64,000 bases of DNA, taken from Trichoplax adhaerens (lineage: Eukaryota > Placozoa > Uniplacotomia > Trichoplacea > Trichoplacidae). Positions 12,503 to 24,985 of the stretch are shown here, one piece after another (positions within the stretch are counted from its first letter, which is position 1; each line of letters opens with the position of its first letter). The translations under genes and the position numbers were made by a program. The notes below the pieces were generated by a model. The model ran no database searches. It had not been told where the DNA came from and was given only the letters and a program-made list of their open reading frames with translations. The stretch spans positions 7,031,751-7,095,750 of the forward strand of contig NW_002060945.1 of NCBI RefSeq assembly GCF_000150275.1, given 5' to 3'.

Positions 12503-15169
12503 TTAATTATTTTGGGGCCACCAAAGTGGTTTGCTGGCTGTAAGAGTTACTTCAGTGTTGTTTGTTGTTTTAACAGATAACAATCCAGACAAGCTGCAAA
12601 ACAATTATTCAATCAACGTCTGGCTTATCAGATTGTAAATCATTAGTACGAACTATGACGATTATAATAATAATAATACTTATAATCTACTGGAAGAATT
12701 GTATCTTTACAAAACTTGAAAACACTATGTAGTAACGACCCATGGTCGATAGAATTTGTGTACGGTGTAGATTAGCATTTACTGACCTATCAGCAATTCT
12801 TAGTAATGCAACCCCATACTTTCCCGAAAGAGCTCGTAGCTTGCCACAATTTTTATTCTTATCATTTAATACAGTTGAGCCAAGGAAAGCAGCATTATCG
12901 TCACTAAAACATTGAAGTGTGCATAGAATTATTCTTGCGCAAAATTATAAAGTTCTTCATCATAAAGTAAGCATAGCATTAATAACAGAATGGGGTACGA
13001 ATAGGATTAATTGATTAATTAATGATTCATTAACACTGTGTAGAATATCCTTCATTCGGTCTAGCGTATGTTCATAGTACTTACATTGGATTTAAGAAAA
13101 TAACCGGCATGAGGCGTTTTCTTATAACGCCAGTGTGATAAGTTCTAGCAGTCAGTTCTTGTCCCAGATAGCATCCTTTATCAAATTTTACTGTAATTGG
13201 TAATTGACATATTTGTTAAAAGAATTGGATAATACTTTATTGATGCATGTACTATTACAGAACATGGCATACACGTACCTCCGTCAAGATAATCTAGATT
13301 GTATTCTAATGGTAATGATTCCCCTGTAATTACTTCTGATACTCCTTCACAAATTCCTAATTTCATGCGATCATCCACATATTCTTGATAATTTACATTG
13401 ATTAAATTTTGAGCGTATTCAGATACTGTGTGAGGAAATATAGTAAAATCTTTATAGTTAACGAGTATAAGTAAAATTGAATAAAACATATTGCCCTAAA
13501 TTTAACATCACGTAAATGATAGGTTAACGCATTTCGTCGATACAACGTACAATTCTTGTGACGAGGTATTATTATCCTCTCTCCTAGTTTTCTATGTTGA
13601 CGCAAAATAAATTACAAACACATATTAATAGACTATAAATATAACAAATATACGTTAATATGAAATCATCGTATCATCATGCACTATTTTTTGTAACTTA
13701 CTGCAGACGAGGATCTTTCGTTCTTAGAATTGGCTCATTTTTAAATGCTAGCGATTCTCTATCATTATATTTAGCCCACCATACTGCTAACTCCTGATCT
13801 ACATTGACGATGTCAACCTAGATGAATGTAATATTAGCCTGTTAGCATTCCTATCTTATGCTAGCAATCATATTGGATGAAACATTCGTTTAATAATAAT
13901 ACATACGTATGCACTCATCATGATTTATTGCATTTAATAATTTGGCCTCGATTTATTTCATATACTCGCATACAGGTATTAGAAAATTATGCCAATACCT
14001 ACCTTCGATCTTAATTTGTAAAATTTGCAGTGATTCTCGATTGCTGTATTTACGCGAACGTCACATTCTAAAAGGTAATATTCTTCATCGTCATTTCTAT
14101 TTTTATATAATAGGATATCGTATAAGATTCGACCCTAAAAATATAATGAATATGAAGAAATATGTAACATTACCCATAGTTATTATAATTTCCCGAAATT
14201 ACTATTTATAAGTACAAGAACATAGTGAAGTATAATTATCATAGTACTGTAATTAATAATAATATCTATTTTATATAAACGTAACAATAAAGATAATACT
14301 ACAGCTAACCAGGTATCGAACAGGTCTAGGACATTATACCCTCATACTGGTATCATCGACTTGATAGAACAGTATAACAAATTGAATAACTTGGATCATT
14401 CGGTGAATTTATTTCGATGTTTACACTTTGCGGTTATATTAATATCGCTTACTGTTAAGGTAATACATCCAAGTTCGTTACGGAGTAGCCGCTAATGACA
14501 GACTCCTTATGTCGAAAAAGCATAAAATTCATCCAGATATCGAAGAACATACTCATGCATATAGGATTTCTGGGAAAGATGTACGAGTTATTCATCATAA
14601 ATACTTATCGTCGTATAATTTATGTGAAAAAAAGCTACGACTAACTGATCTAATTACAGTATAATTACTAAACCGAGAGGCGTAGACTCTCATAGTACCA
14701 GCACATTCATGCGAATTTACAGTACAGTATAAAAACCGTGAGAGCACGCCTATTACATCACGTCCACTCGTACAGTAACCTTAATAGGTAATAATTATTT
14801 GTGGAATCGATACAACTATGATCCTCCAGTTTAGTTAGAATCTCTAGAAAGTTTCATTCTTTAAGAATTTGATAGTTAGGCAAATCATCTTTCTTTAGAA
14901 ATTACCTTCGGATTCAACAACATGGCATAAGATGCCGGTTCTGTGGTATTGATGTCATTTGTAATCAAACCTTGTAGGAAAGTGGCAGCATCCGGACCGG
15001 ATATCCTCAATAAAGATCGTTCGAGGAGAGGTGCACATTCAATACATGCCTGTAATGTGCTCTTATTTGTATATAATCGGTAAAGATTTTTATTTATTAT
15101 ATTCTGTCTGAAAATTCTTGGCAAAATTTGCATCCTGGAGCCGAATGCTTTTCCTTTACTACCACACAA
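12503..15169 (-). CDS. IBA57: Mitochondrial iron-sulfur cluster assembly factor IBA57, 8 exons
   Basis: Folate-binding-type (GcvT-like) protein that works with ISCA1/ISCA2 in late mitochondrial 4Fe-4S cluster assembly. Exons: 15169-14906, 14134-14003, 13817-13702, 13591-13551, 13425-13279, 13190-13085, 12903-12787, 12593-12503. Phases agree throughout, giving 337 aa from the first ATG, or 325 aa from the second in-frame ATG at 15133, which begins [11 protein letters not shown] and looks more like a transit peptide. Human IBA57 is 356 aa. Diagnostic blocks: [38 protein letters not shown], the family signature [14 protein letters not shown] (residues 236-248 of the longer form), GVIRKRL, and a C-terminal LWWP. 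Exon 4 is only 41 nt. Intron 1 is 771 bp. Confidence 0.95.
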
Positions 15170-15916
15170 GATGAGCGAGCCACTTACTGAATATTTTCTA
15201 TTGGGCGCTTATATATTTACAAGTTATACCGGGTTCGGATGTACATACTGTACTGTATACTGTACCGTATGTTATATAACGCATGCGTTATTCATTATCA
15301 ATAATGGGATCGTATGGCGCACTGCTACTGGCCACTAGCTGTGAGTACTCAGTACAGTACTGTACTGTACACTCCGTGCACGTCTGGACTCGTTTCAGCT
15401 TTCAGCTCATGATCAGGCTGCACAAATCGGATGCATGTTTAGCTAAATTCGGAACTCTCTATTTCTTCTAAATTCACAGTCAATTTGCAAACTGTTGTGT
15501 CATAGCTCTGTTCCTTTATTAGCTTTCTGCTTGCGTTTGCAGTACGTCTATCTTAAGGATTAGACGTAAGCTGTAGTAAAACTCTAACAAACATACAGGA
15601 TAGTTGTTTGTAAGTCAATTATAACAAATACTGTACGTGCATAATAAATTTTAGATCTGTTAGAAATGGAATAAATTAACAATAATTCGGCTTCGTCATT
15701 TGGACTAAGTAACAATCAGTAAGAAGTGCACTGTATTGCATGATTGAGCTAGCGGCTAGAGTTGAAAGCAGCATTTTGGCAATAACAAATGGTGGATCAA
15801 TTCGATTAGACAAATGGCTTAATTAGCCTTAATAATATCTCGATTATTAGCATCAGTAAAACATCGAAAATCAATATACGCCTTTATGCACAAACCAAAA
15901 TATGTAGAAGTTGCAA
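15170..15916. other. Intergenic region IBA57/FAXC with GTAC palindromes
   Basis: Sits between the IBA57 start and the FAXC stop, both on the minus strand. It holds a palindromic GTAC cluster at about 15245-15380, inside the presumed IBA57 promoter. No exon was recognised. Confidence 0.55.
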
Positions 15917-16807
15917 TTAATCGCCTCTGCTACCCCGAGGTGCTGCCGCTGTAATTTCTTCCCAATCTGGCCAGAACTTTTCTTTCATTCTTTCAACATA
16001 GTCTACTAAATTGGTTAGCTCTGTTGTTAGTAGTTGATGACAGTAGCCCGACTTAGGTGTTGCATACAGGATATTCGCCAGACAGCCAAACATGCATGCA
16101 TCTACTGTAGTAGGAGTATCTGCTAAAAAGTAATCTTTGCTTCCAAGAATTACTGAAAAAGCTCTCAAATCCTGCTTGCCAATATGGTGTATCTCTTCCG
16201 TAGAATGTCTTCCAATACCATGTCCATACATATACTCAGAAACAATTTGCGGGCCTTGATTCTTGAAAAATGATCTCCAGTTTGGCCGGACGTCGATCAT
16301 GTCAAGCCATTCTTCCTTTGCGTCGAAAATTCGAGTTTGTTCAATCGTAGCCCAAAATGTGTTCTCCTCCATGGTTTTAGTCAGTAATTGAGCCAATGCT
16401 TTCTTCTCAGAGCTGAGCTCTCGATCTAAATCAACTGAAAACTCTTTACTTAAATGCTCAATACAAAATGAGGAATCTGCAACTTCTTTATCATTGACGA
16501 TGATCCAAGGTACTTTCCCTTTACTGGACATGGTAAAACTGTAGTCATTCTCATAGGGAATATTTGCCATCCTTAAATAAGTTTCCAACTTGAGTGCAAA
16601 AGCAGCTAAGCTGGGTACTAAGCAGTTGCGGTCCACTTGAAAGAGTAGTACCTTGCCATGAGGAATATCGTAGTGTTTCCTGCGAGGTGCAGTAGGTCTG
16701 TAGATGCTGCCATTTTTGAACATGAAATATGTTGCAGCTGTGGCCGCTGCTACGCCACAAGTAACTGCGATTGGATGATCGGAAGCAAAGGATAATAAAT
16801 TGGACAT
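15917..16807 (-). CDS. FAXC: Failed axon connections homologue (metaxin/GST-like membrane protein)
   Basis: Single-exon, 296-aa member of the FAXC family: a metaxin-like glutathione-S-transferase fold with an N-terminal membrane anchor. In Drosophila, fax acts with Abl in axon growth; the biochemical role is unresolved. An anchor of alanine-rich hydrophobic residues lies at about 12-30 (HPIAVTCGVAAATAATYF). It is followed by a basic RRKHYD stretch, a thioredoxin-like GST-N region at about 50-125 (VLLFQVDR, KVPWIIVNDKEVADSSF) and an all-helical GST-C region at about 165-285 including ADTPTTVDACMFGCLANILY, the conserved core of the family. It is intronless, like HADHB and unlike the other genes here. 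It is divergent from YJU2, with about 600 bp between the two starts. In an animal lacking neurons its role would not be axonal. Confidence 0.9.
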   Translation of the reverse strand: MSNLLSFASDHPIAVTCGVAAATAATYFMFKNGSIYRPTAPRRKHYDIPHGKVLLFQVDRNCLVPSLAAFALKLETYLRMANIPYENDYSFTMSSKGKVPWIIVNDKEVADSSFCIEHLSKEFSVDLDRELSSEKKALAQLLTKTMEENTFWATIEQTRIFDAKEEWLDMIDVRPNWRSFFKNQGPQIVSEYMYGHGIGRHSTEEIHHIGKQDLRAFSVILGSKDYFLADTPTTVDACMFGCLANILYATPKSGYCHQLLTTELTNLVDYVERMKEKFWPDWEEITAAAPRGSRGD

Positions 16808-17414
16808 TGCAGAGGTATGTTGCTTAGAATAAAATGAGAAGAGAAGCTAAAGGCGAAGGCTCGGTTGTTAAATAATAACCGAAGCAAGCACGTACAGTAC
16901 AGTAAATAGCTCAGCTCAGCTCAGCTAAGCTCAATCGACCAATAAGGCGCTTTGTACAGTGTACAGATTACAGTGCATTACACCGATAGACTGTATACTG
17001 TACACTGTAGTACCTGGCCCCATGCTCGTACCATAAAATTGTGCAGTACTCTACGGTACTGTACTGTATGGTGGACTACCAGAAATTCTATACAGTACAG
17101 TACTGTACTGTCTAGCACTTTGCGCATCTCAGAATACGTACCCTCGACGTCAGAAGTTGCCTTAGCCTAAACCCTCCTCGTCAAGTAAAATTAGTCGACT
17201 GTCTACCTCTATTTTCTTGTTTAGTTCTGCTTCTCATCCCTGTGCGGAAGTCATTTCTAGCATTGGTTGACTGAAAATCGAATAAATTCACCATCAGAAC
17301 GTAGGTGGCCATCGAGATTTCTTCTCCATTATACTGCACTGTGCAGTGTACACAGTATACAGTGCTACAAATTTGCGATCATCGAAATATTCAGTACGTA
17401 GAGAGTAGAGAGTC
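16808..17414. promoter_or_regulatory. Divergent FAXC/YJU2 intergenic promoter region
   Basis: A 607-bp space between two divergent ATGs, so it must hold both promoters. It contains a pentanucleotide AGCTC tandem at about 16908-16933 and GTAC palindrome clusters at 16890-16905, 16952-17010, 17045-17112 and 17335-17372. No TATA element is obvious. Assignment as a promoter rests on position only. Confidence 0.6.
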
Positions 17415-19814
17415 ATGGGTGAAAGGAAAGTCTTAAATGTAAGTAGAATGTTCTCTGTTTAGATATCTTTCTAGATAGGTCTTAAATCATGTTGTTATAG
17501 GATAGAATCAGCTGTACTGATCTTTATATTCTTCATCTATAGAAATATTATCCTCCAGATTTCGATCCAAGTAAAATACCCAGATTAAGATTACCTAGAG
17601 ATCGTCAATATACTGTTCGTTTGATGGCTCCTTTCAATATGAGGTAAGCAATCAACAATGTTGTCCTCATACTGCATTAGTTAAAGATACTTTTGTGGGT
17701 AGATTTTGACTCTCGTACTTCTTCCCGGCATAAAGTAGCGTATAACTCAATTTCTTTACTCGATAGGTGTACGACATGTGGTGAATATATCTATAAAGGC
17801 AAAAAATTCAATGCTAGGAAGGTAATGCTATAAAAAGTTACTGTGTTGTTGAATAAGTTAAGAACGCAACTGCTAGCATAATTTGCTAACTAGATTGATT
17901 AAATATAATTGTTAGTAAATTAACCAACTATAAATTTTACTGTCTGAACAGTTTATAGCTGCCATGCGTATACTTTATTTATCATACTATAGTGATGTTA
18001 AAACTTCGTCCCTGTACAGTAACGTTTTAATTGGATAAAAGTTTTAGGTCATCATAAATGAACGTAGTCGTAGCACATCAGTAGCCGGTGTACGTGTATT
18101 TTCTCATAATGCGTACATTTGAGCTAAAAAATGGACACCTAACTGATCTAAATTTACTCGTGGAATTATCTCTGTAGAATATTCAAGCATAATGTCTACT
18201 GTTTAAATAGGAAACTGTGCAAAATGAAGAGTACTTAGGGATTAAGATATTCCGATTTTATATAAAATGTACCCGATGCCTTGCCGAAATCACTTTTAAG
18301 GTAAATTTTTATTAAATATTTCAATGAAATACATCTGCCTACTGTAGAGTAGTTATTGGTAGTCCTTTTGATACTTGCATTACTCATTCAATCTTGCTAT
18401 TAGTAAAATAGTGAGGGAGTGTAACTTAATAACCCATTATTGATGCAATTAATAAATTCCGTGTTGATACCTGCGTTGTATTGTCTTCGGTGTAACGTAC
18501 AGGTATTCATAACCGAATCATGCGATACAGTAGTTAAATTTTCATCTACGATATACGAAAATCTAACGTTTCCTATTTAATTTGCTAAAATTTCATCATT
18601 GATCTTAGCCAGTATCCTAGTTCACGTACCTTTATTATCGTATAGAAATATCTATCATGCAACAACATGATAAATTGATAATAAAATATCCCTTATAGAC
18701 AGATCCACAGAATACCGACTACGAATGTGAACATGGAGCAACGCGCAATTTTCAAGCACAAAAATTTGCAGAAGAAGAGGAAGAACTTAAAAAGCAACAA
18801 AGAGAAGAAGAGGAAATGAATAATCCAATGAAGGTTATTTTACCTATCTTTGTTAAGAAGACTCAAACTTCGATATAATCTCATACCATATACCATTGCT
18901 GTAACGGTTCATTGATATCTTCTTGTAGGCATTGGAAAATCGAACCAAAGATTCTAAGGCAGAAATGGATATGCTAGATACACTAGAAGAAATTAAGGAT
19001 CTAAACGCTCGTAATGCTAAAGGTAAATAATACATAGTTTTGAACCGATGATTCAACTAATATCGAATAAAAAATCATTCTCACTGTGATATTAACATGA
19101 TTTAATAAACTAGTTATTTTCTTAATCTCGAAATTATTATTGTTATCACAATATGCAACAGTCGATATTCGAGAGTTACTAGAAACCTATCACGAAGATT
19201 TTGTACAGGAGCTAATTGAAAAGCAAAAAGACGAAGAAGCGATAATTCAGTAAGTGATGGATAAGAATTACTTTTTTATAATCTATTAGGTCAGGTTGGA
19301 TGATTGTTAAACTTTCGATATCAGGCGAATGGTTTAAATTTTAACCGTTTGTTAATAGAACAGTATTTCAAGCCGAAGTTAACAAAATTAAACGTCTCGA
19401 TGATTCTGATGAAGATAATGATGATGAGATAGGAACAATAAGAACACAAAATACAAATTCTACACTTCCTTCGAAAAGGTGCACGGATATCATGTTGCCG
19501 GTGAGTACATTGTTGCACCGTCTTATCCGTATATTAAATTGAATATAATGTGAATCACCTATTCCTTCAACTGTGTTTCTAAATCTTTTATTGCATAGGA
19601 TGCAAATGAACCAAGTCAAAAACGCAGAAAAAATGTGGACAAGATGTCCCTGCTATCATCTATGGTAAAAGTGAAAAAAAAGCCATCCAATGCTGAAAAC
19701 TTGTCAGCAAATAAGGCAAATGAAAGTTCTAATACTCCAAAGCTGCCCTCATCACAAGGTGGTTTGGGTCTTATTTCTAACTATTCAGGAACAAGTTCTG
19801 AAGATGATTCATAA
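17415..19814 (+). CDS. YJU2: Splicing factor YJU2 (CCDC94), 9 exons
   Basis: Step-I spliceosome factor (Cwc16 family) that joins the activated spliceosome and stabilises the branch helix. Exons: 17415-17438, 17543-17643, 17767-17821, 18211-18300, 18699-18833, 18929-19022, 19162-19249, 19359-19500, 19599-19814; phases agree, 314 aa (human 323). Near-identical N-terminus [19 protein letters not shown]. Zinc-binding cysteines at C43, C46, C80 and C83 (CTTC ... CTRC). Also [43 protein letters not shown], then a charged coiled-coil region and a serine-rich C-terminus ending TSSEDDS. The first coding exon is 24 nt. The flanks are a divergent FAXC and a convergent STRAP. Confidence 0.96.
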
Positions 19815-20890
19815 TATCAAGTAATAGGAATAGCTTTTCTTTCAATATTTCGTGGTGAATTTCTTTGCTATTATTGCACTATTTAAGATTTGTCCATATA
19901 TTGTTTTTTACTCAATGTAAAAAATTTTTATAGCGTAAGATAGAATTATGTAGTATTGTAAATTTATTTACTTTCCTTTGATAAATGACTGCAATGGGAG
20001 TAACTTATAAGCAGCCATGACAATCATGTTACTTAGTTTACATTTACTGCCTCATAAGAAAAGTTCAAACAAATGAAAACATGAACAGCTTTAGTATTGT
20101 ATCTGTACATAGTTTTACGACATAAACAGGACGGCGATATTGGCCCATGAGGTATGCTTCTAGCGCACGATTAAATAATATTTGAGTCATGAACTTATAA
20201 TAAATTTTGTCAAATGGGCCCTTCTTGTAGTTTTGTCGACAAATCATGTGACATCGCCTTTAACTTCAATTAAAAATGATTACCATGTTTCTAAAAGACT
20301 TGTTATCGTCATCAGCTTATCAATAAGCTGCTGCCTTCACTTTATTTCGAACAAACAGTAACAGTTGGCTATTATTATTTGGATATATGATAACTCTAGG
20401 TCTAATAAAGACATTCTCAGTTATAGTATTAGATATATTAGTGTAATACACGCAATTCAAAGGCCAAAAATTTGTTTAGTTATAAAGCATCAAAACCTAC
20501 TAATGTTACATAAAATTTCTTGGTAATGAAATTGCATCGAACAAATATTTTAATTAAGTTAGGATCCACCGATCCGCAATTAAATCCAGCTATTATAACT
20601 TGCTTCGATGATCGATATATAATTAATCTTTAAATTTAATCTTAACCTGGCTATAAACATTAATTACAGGCGTATGAATATTTAAACATATAACATGACG
20701 TTACATTAATGCATGTACATATAAAATGTTGTACATAAGACAAAGTTTATCATGAACAAAGGTGATTCGACTATAGTTAGCCTTAGTTTTAGGAACTTCG
20801 ACGTTTGGTGCAGTAGCACAAAATCGGAAAAAATGATAATGTACCTGCAGCCCCGTTTGAGGGACCGTAATGAAAGTACACTTCTTTCGG
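19815..20890. other. Convergent intergenic region YJU2/STRAP
   Basis: 3' flanks of the two convergent genes. AT-rich with no repeats. An open frame at 20701-21060 (minus) overlaps the STRAP last exon in another frame and continues beyond its stop; it is discussed as a possible alternative 3' end. Confidence 0.45.
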
Positions 20891-23800
20891 TTACTTATCG
20901 GTAGCAATGGAAGGGATAGTTTTTGCTTTATTGTCTTCACCTTTCCAAAGTCCATAAGCCTTACCAGGAACAGTTTGCCATAAACGCACTGTTCCGTCCT
21001 CCGATCCAGACGAGTATAGTTCGGAATCGGGAGAAAAATTAACACAGTGAACTGGACCAAAGTGTCCTTTATAAGATTCTATATAAATAATTATAATAAT
21101 CACTTTAAAACAAGTCATTTGCAATATCATTAAAGCATAAAGATAACTTTGACATACCTAATTCTATTCCAGTTTCATAATCAATTTTATACAATTTAAA
21201 ATCTTCACCTCCAGCAACAATGCAAGATTTATCTTTATGTAAAGATGCCGAATTGAGCGAAACAGGCCATTTAATATCTTTAACCAATTTTAAACTAAAG
21301 AAAAAAATACCGTGATATGTATAATTACCCGTTATAGTGGTGTATGCTAAACTCGATAGATTATTATTTTAGATGATATAAAAATTTATTGGATTAATAT
21401 CTTGAACTCTATGCAAAAGATGAGATGCAATAAGCACGTTGGCCAGCTTAGATCCGTTAAAGTAAGCTACACAGTTGCTGTACTTAGGGTAAAAGCCATA
21501 AAATGATAATTACCTCGTGGCATTATATATCGCTATCGTATTTCCATAGGTTGCTAACAGCAAATCATAGCTATGAGACAGCTCTAAACTAGTAATAGGA
21601 GAGTCTACCAAGACCTGTTTAAATTCTGCTCTATTTCTTGTATCCCAGATTCTAATCCGAAATGATAACGATATAATCAATTAATTTTATGCGATAAAGT
21701 AATCAATCCCTCTGGAATATTGCATATTCACTGGCTTAAAATAGCACTTAATAACACCGAATAATTAAATATTTAAATATATCATCTGTGACAAAAGCCT
21801 AACTTTTTCGTTAGAAAGTTCGTCATAATTGTAATTAAGAAATATTAAACATCGTGAATAGTCATCATTTTTATTGGTGATCATATCTACCTTATTGTCT
21901 TATCCTCACTACCACTGATTATCATGTATTCATTAAGCCATAAAGAAGATTTGATGCTAGCGGTGTGTCCCTCTAAGGAGAAATAGTCTATTGACAGAAA
22001 ATTATTGTGCAGTATTTAATAACAAGCGAGCGCAATGGTATAATGAATGGCTAACTCTCCAATAGCGAAATAGAATTTTTTCTATACAGTTAAACCCTAC
22101 CACTTTTACTTTATGAAATCATGATCTGTATAAAATGAATGACTTTGATCAAGTATTTGATAAAACTTGTGGACTGATCGAAAGAAGGATTCACGTGATA
22201 CGACTTTATACTGTAGGAAAGTAATAAATACTATTTGCAAATGAACTATAACAAGAAATACCTACCGTCATCATTAACCTTTAAATCAAATACTTTGAGC
22301 AATTTTTCATTGCTGGCAGTTAATAATTTCTTGCAATCCTAAGAGAGGGATACAATTATCTTATAGTAAGTATTTATTCATTTTACTGCATTTAAAATTC
22401 ATCATAAATAATAACATAGACAGTCTGTCAGTTGAGGCTTTTTTTTATCGCTACTTACGTATGAAAAATCGACACTTTTAACGATATGCTTATGTTCCAA
22501 AGTTTGAAGTAAATCACCAGTAACAGTGTCCCACACCTTCCTAATTAACACACACATTTAACCGTGTAAGCATTTTTAATACTAAATTTTTTTGATTCTA
22601 TGTCTAATTACAACTAGATTAATCTTGTAGTCGGTGCGGCATGCATTATTGCCGCTGCATTATTATAATAGTACTATATCCTTCTTGGTCTTTTATGTAT
22701 AAACTACTGAATAAACTAGGATTGAATCCTAGCAGATGGGCATACTCTATGCATACGCGTATAATGAAAATAAAATTTAAGGTACGGTAATTTTGTATTT
22801 ACGCGTATACAAGACTATATGTCATTGGGTTATAAATAAATTGCTAGGTATAATAAGGAAGCAGTTAAGTCAACCGTAATGAAGTATTGGCTGATATACT
22901 ATATACTACAGCTCAGTGGATTAATCGCATCCTATCTATAATTGTCAATGTATTCTACTATTTGATAATACAATTTATCTACTGTATGTACTTACGCTGT
23001 ATAATCTGCAGAAGCCGAAGCAGCTCGAAAGCTATCTTTACTTAAGGTAACACCCCAGACAGCTCCTTTATGTCCGTGAAATGTCCCAATCCAATCGCCT
23101 GTTTCGCCTTTTCTTAGCATTGGGTGGCCAGCTAATGAATGAAAGCATCATCATCCTTTGTTAATGAATTGGTTGGTATCAGCAGCAAGTGCACCTACAG
23201 CATCAATCAATAACTACTCGCATACAACAAATTCATATACCGAAAGATGAAGCAGAAAAAATGATCATTCATTTTCAGAGTCATTACTGAGTCTATAAAA
23301 CTCTAGACAAAAATATCCATATCAAGTATCATGCATACTCCTGCTCCTTCACTATCAGCATAATATGCAAGCATTGCAGACTGTAAATTTGCGTCAATCT
23401 ACGGGCATGATCACCAATATTGGAAAAAGGAGTTTGATTGATGATCATTTTATTCTGTTCATTGTAATTCATCGAATGAAAGATGGCATGAAAAATTGCT
23501 ATATAAGGTCCTGTATATTGTAACAAAAACTACTTGAATAGTCCCCTGAGACTGTACTAAGTGTTACTCTAAATCAATCGTGTCATATCTTTCTTGCATG
23601 CTATTGCAAAATGGAAATATCTTTCAACAAATTTCAATCACGCGAATAACTTGACTGATGATTGAAAAGAGTTCAATGATCGTAGCTGTACTGTACAGTA
23701 TGTTAAATTGTCTATCCTGGTACAGTACAGTACTGCCTACTGTAACATCTATACAGTTGTATATACTGTTCTACTGTACAATAGCACAGTATACTACTGA

Positions 23801-23916
23801 CCTTTACATCCACTGATCATGAAATAACCTTCAGATGTTAAGCCACTGTGAGCCAAGCAAATTACAGGTCTAGTGTGTCCACTACAAGTTAGAGAAACTT
23901 GTTTAGAATAAGTCAT
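20891..23916 (-). CDS. STRAP: Serine-threonine kinase receptor-associated protein (WD40), 8 exons
   Basis: WD40 propeller protein of the SMN/Gemin complex (unrip) and modulator of TGF-beta receptor signalling. Exons: 23916-23802, 23131-22996, 22540-22459, 22338-22266, 21987-21891, 21651-21514, 21294-21158, 21078-20891; all phases agree, 321 aa (human 350). Clear homologous blocks: [144 protein letters not shown]. The C-terminal acidic tail of vertebrates is replaced by a short lysine-rich end. Intron 1 (23132-23801) carries GTAC palindromes at 23690-23790. Confidence 0.95.
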
Positions 23917-23966
23917 CCTTGAATTTTGACGCTTTTTACTTAATAACTAATATAATTCAATGTAGA
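23917..23966. promoter_or_regulatory. Possible short bidirectional promoter of STRAP and a divergent mini-ORF
   Basis: Only 50 bp separate the STRAP ATG from a plus-strand ATG at 23967. Any upstream transcription start must overlap the other reading frame. Called from spacing only. Confidence 0.3.
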
Positions 23967-24053
23967 ATGGCCGACAAGAAGTCCAAAGAGGAAGGCAAAG
24001 ACAGCGCTGGTGCATCCAATTCAACACCAGGTAGAACAGAGTCTGCGCAATAG
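23967..24053 (+). CDS. Short divergent ORF or orphan first exon (28 codons)
   Basis: Starts MADKKSKEEGKDSAG and continues to ASNSTPG, then reaches a stop after TESAQ, 28 residues in all. The sequence CCAG/gtagaa after STPG could be a splice donor, making this the first coding exon of a gene divergent from STRAP. I found no matching downstream exon before SNRPE. The second half of the ORF is reduplicated in the three following copies of a 124-bp tandem repeat. I do not recognise a family. It may be a decayed or disrupted gene start. Confidence 0.3.
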   Translation: MADKKSKEEGKDSAGASNSTPGRTESAQ

Positions 24054-24483
24054 ACTCCTTGGTGTCGGTTGTTTTGCATTGGTCACTCCAAGAGACCCTT
24101 TAGTTCGGTACCGTACCGGCAACGACAGCGCTGGTACATCCAATTCAACACCAGGTAGAATAGAGTCTGCGCAATAGACTCCTTGGTGTCGGTTGTTTTG
24201 CATTGGTCACTCCAAGAGACCCTTTAGTTCAGTACCGTACCGGCAACGACAGCGCTGGTACATCCAATTCAACACCAGGTAGAATAGAGTCTGCGCAATA
24301 GACTCCTTGGTGTCGGTTGTTTAGCATTGCTCACTCCAAGACCCTTCAGTTCGGTACCGTACCGACAAAGACAGCGCTGGTACATCCAATTCAACACCAG
24401 GTAGAATAGAGTCTGCGCAATAGACTGCTTGGTGTCGGTTGTTTTGCATTGCTCACTCCGAGACCCTTTAGTTCGGTACCGGG
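24000..24483. repeat. Tandem repeat, 4 copies of about 124 bp
   Basis: Copies begin at 24000, 24124, 24248 and 24370 with GACAGCGCTGGTRCATCC. Spacings are 124, 124 and 122. Copies are almost identical, with a few substitutions and a 2-bp deletion, so the expansion is recent. Each unit ends with the palindromic GTACCGTACCGGCAAC, apart from the last, which diverges after GGTACCGG. Copy 1 is continuous with the 5' part of the mini-ORF, so the array appears to have grown from the end of that ORF. The flank GGTACC/CGGTACCG again uses the GTAC core seen in the palindromic clusters. Confidence 0.95.
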
Positions 24484-24985
24484 TCTGGCCTATTGCTCAT
24501 CTTGCAGTAACCAAGCGATAGTACAGCGTTCCGTACAGTAGAGTACAGCATAGTGATTTGGTAGTCAAGCTTGGATACGCTAAGTGTCAGGCTTGACAAC
24601 CTGCACTATCCAAGGGTGTCAAACTGGTCTAGAACTCGATATGAATGATACTGTATGGATTTTCTATTGCCTACTAGGTATGGTATGGCACAGTGGTGCG
24701 ACACGTCAGGCAGTCAAGTTGTTACACCACCATATTGTGCAAAACCAACCTATACTGTACAGTGCACAGTAATAACAGTATACAGTATACAGTAGTGTAT
24801 GTGTGTATGACAAGAAGTAGAGGTGGTGATGCGGTAAGGTGGCAAATGTACTGCCTGAGTGCCTTCCAAGCCTTACTGGTCATGGCATAGGGGGTGCCAC
24901 TCCGGTTGATACGCGTTGATACCTGGCTCTAAAGGAATTTTATAATAGTTTATATAACTAAAGTTCCCCACTAACATCATGTGAT
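24484..24985. other. Spacer between tandem array and tRNA gene
   Basis: Contains short GTAC palindromes at about 24520-24545 and 24750-24795. Short frames here show no family resemblance. Confidence 0.4.

Noticed and set aside
13942-14211. 89-codon plus-strand frame
   Set aside because: Antisense shadow of IBA57 exon 2 (14134-14003), which carries the conserved [10 protein letters not shown] block.
20065-20247. Minus-strand 60-codon frame between YJU2 and STRAP
   Set aside because: No homology, and no splice connection to either convergent gene.
24000-24483. CRISPR-like array
   Set aside because: Units are contiguous near-identical tandem copies with no unique spacers, and the genome is an animal one.
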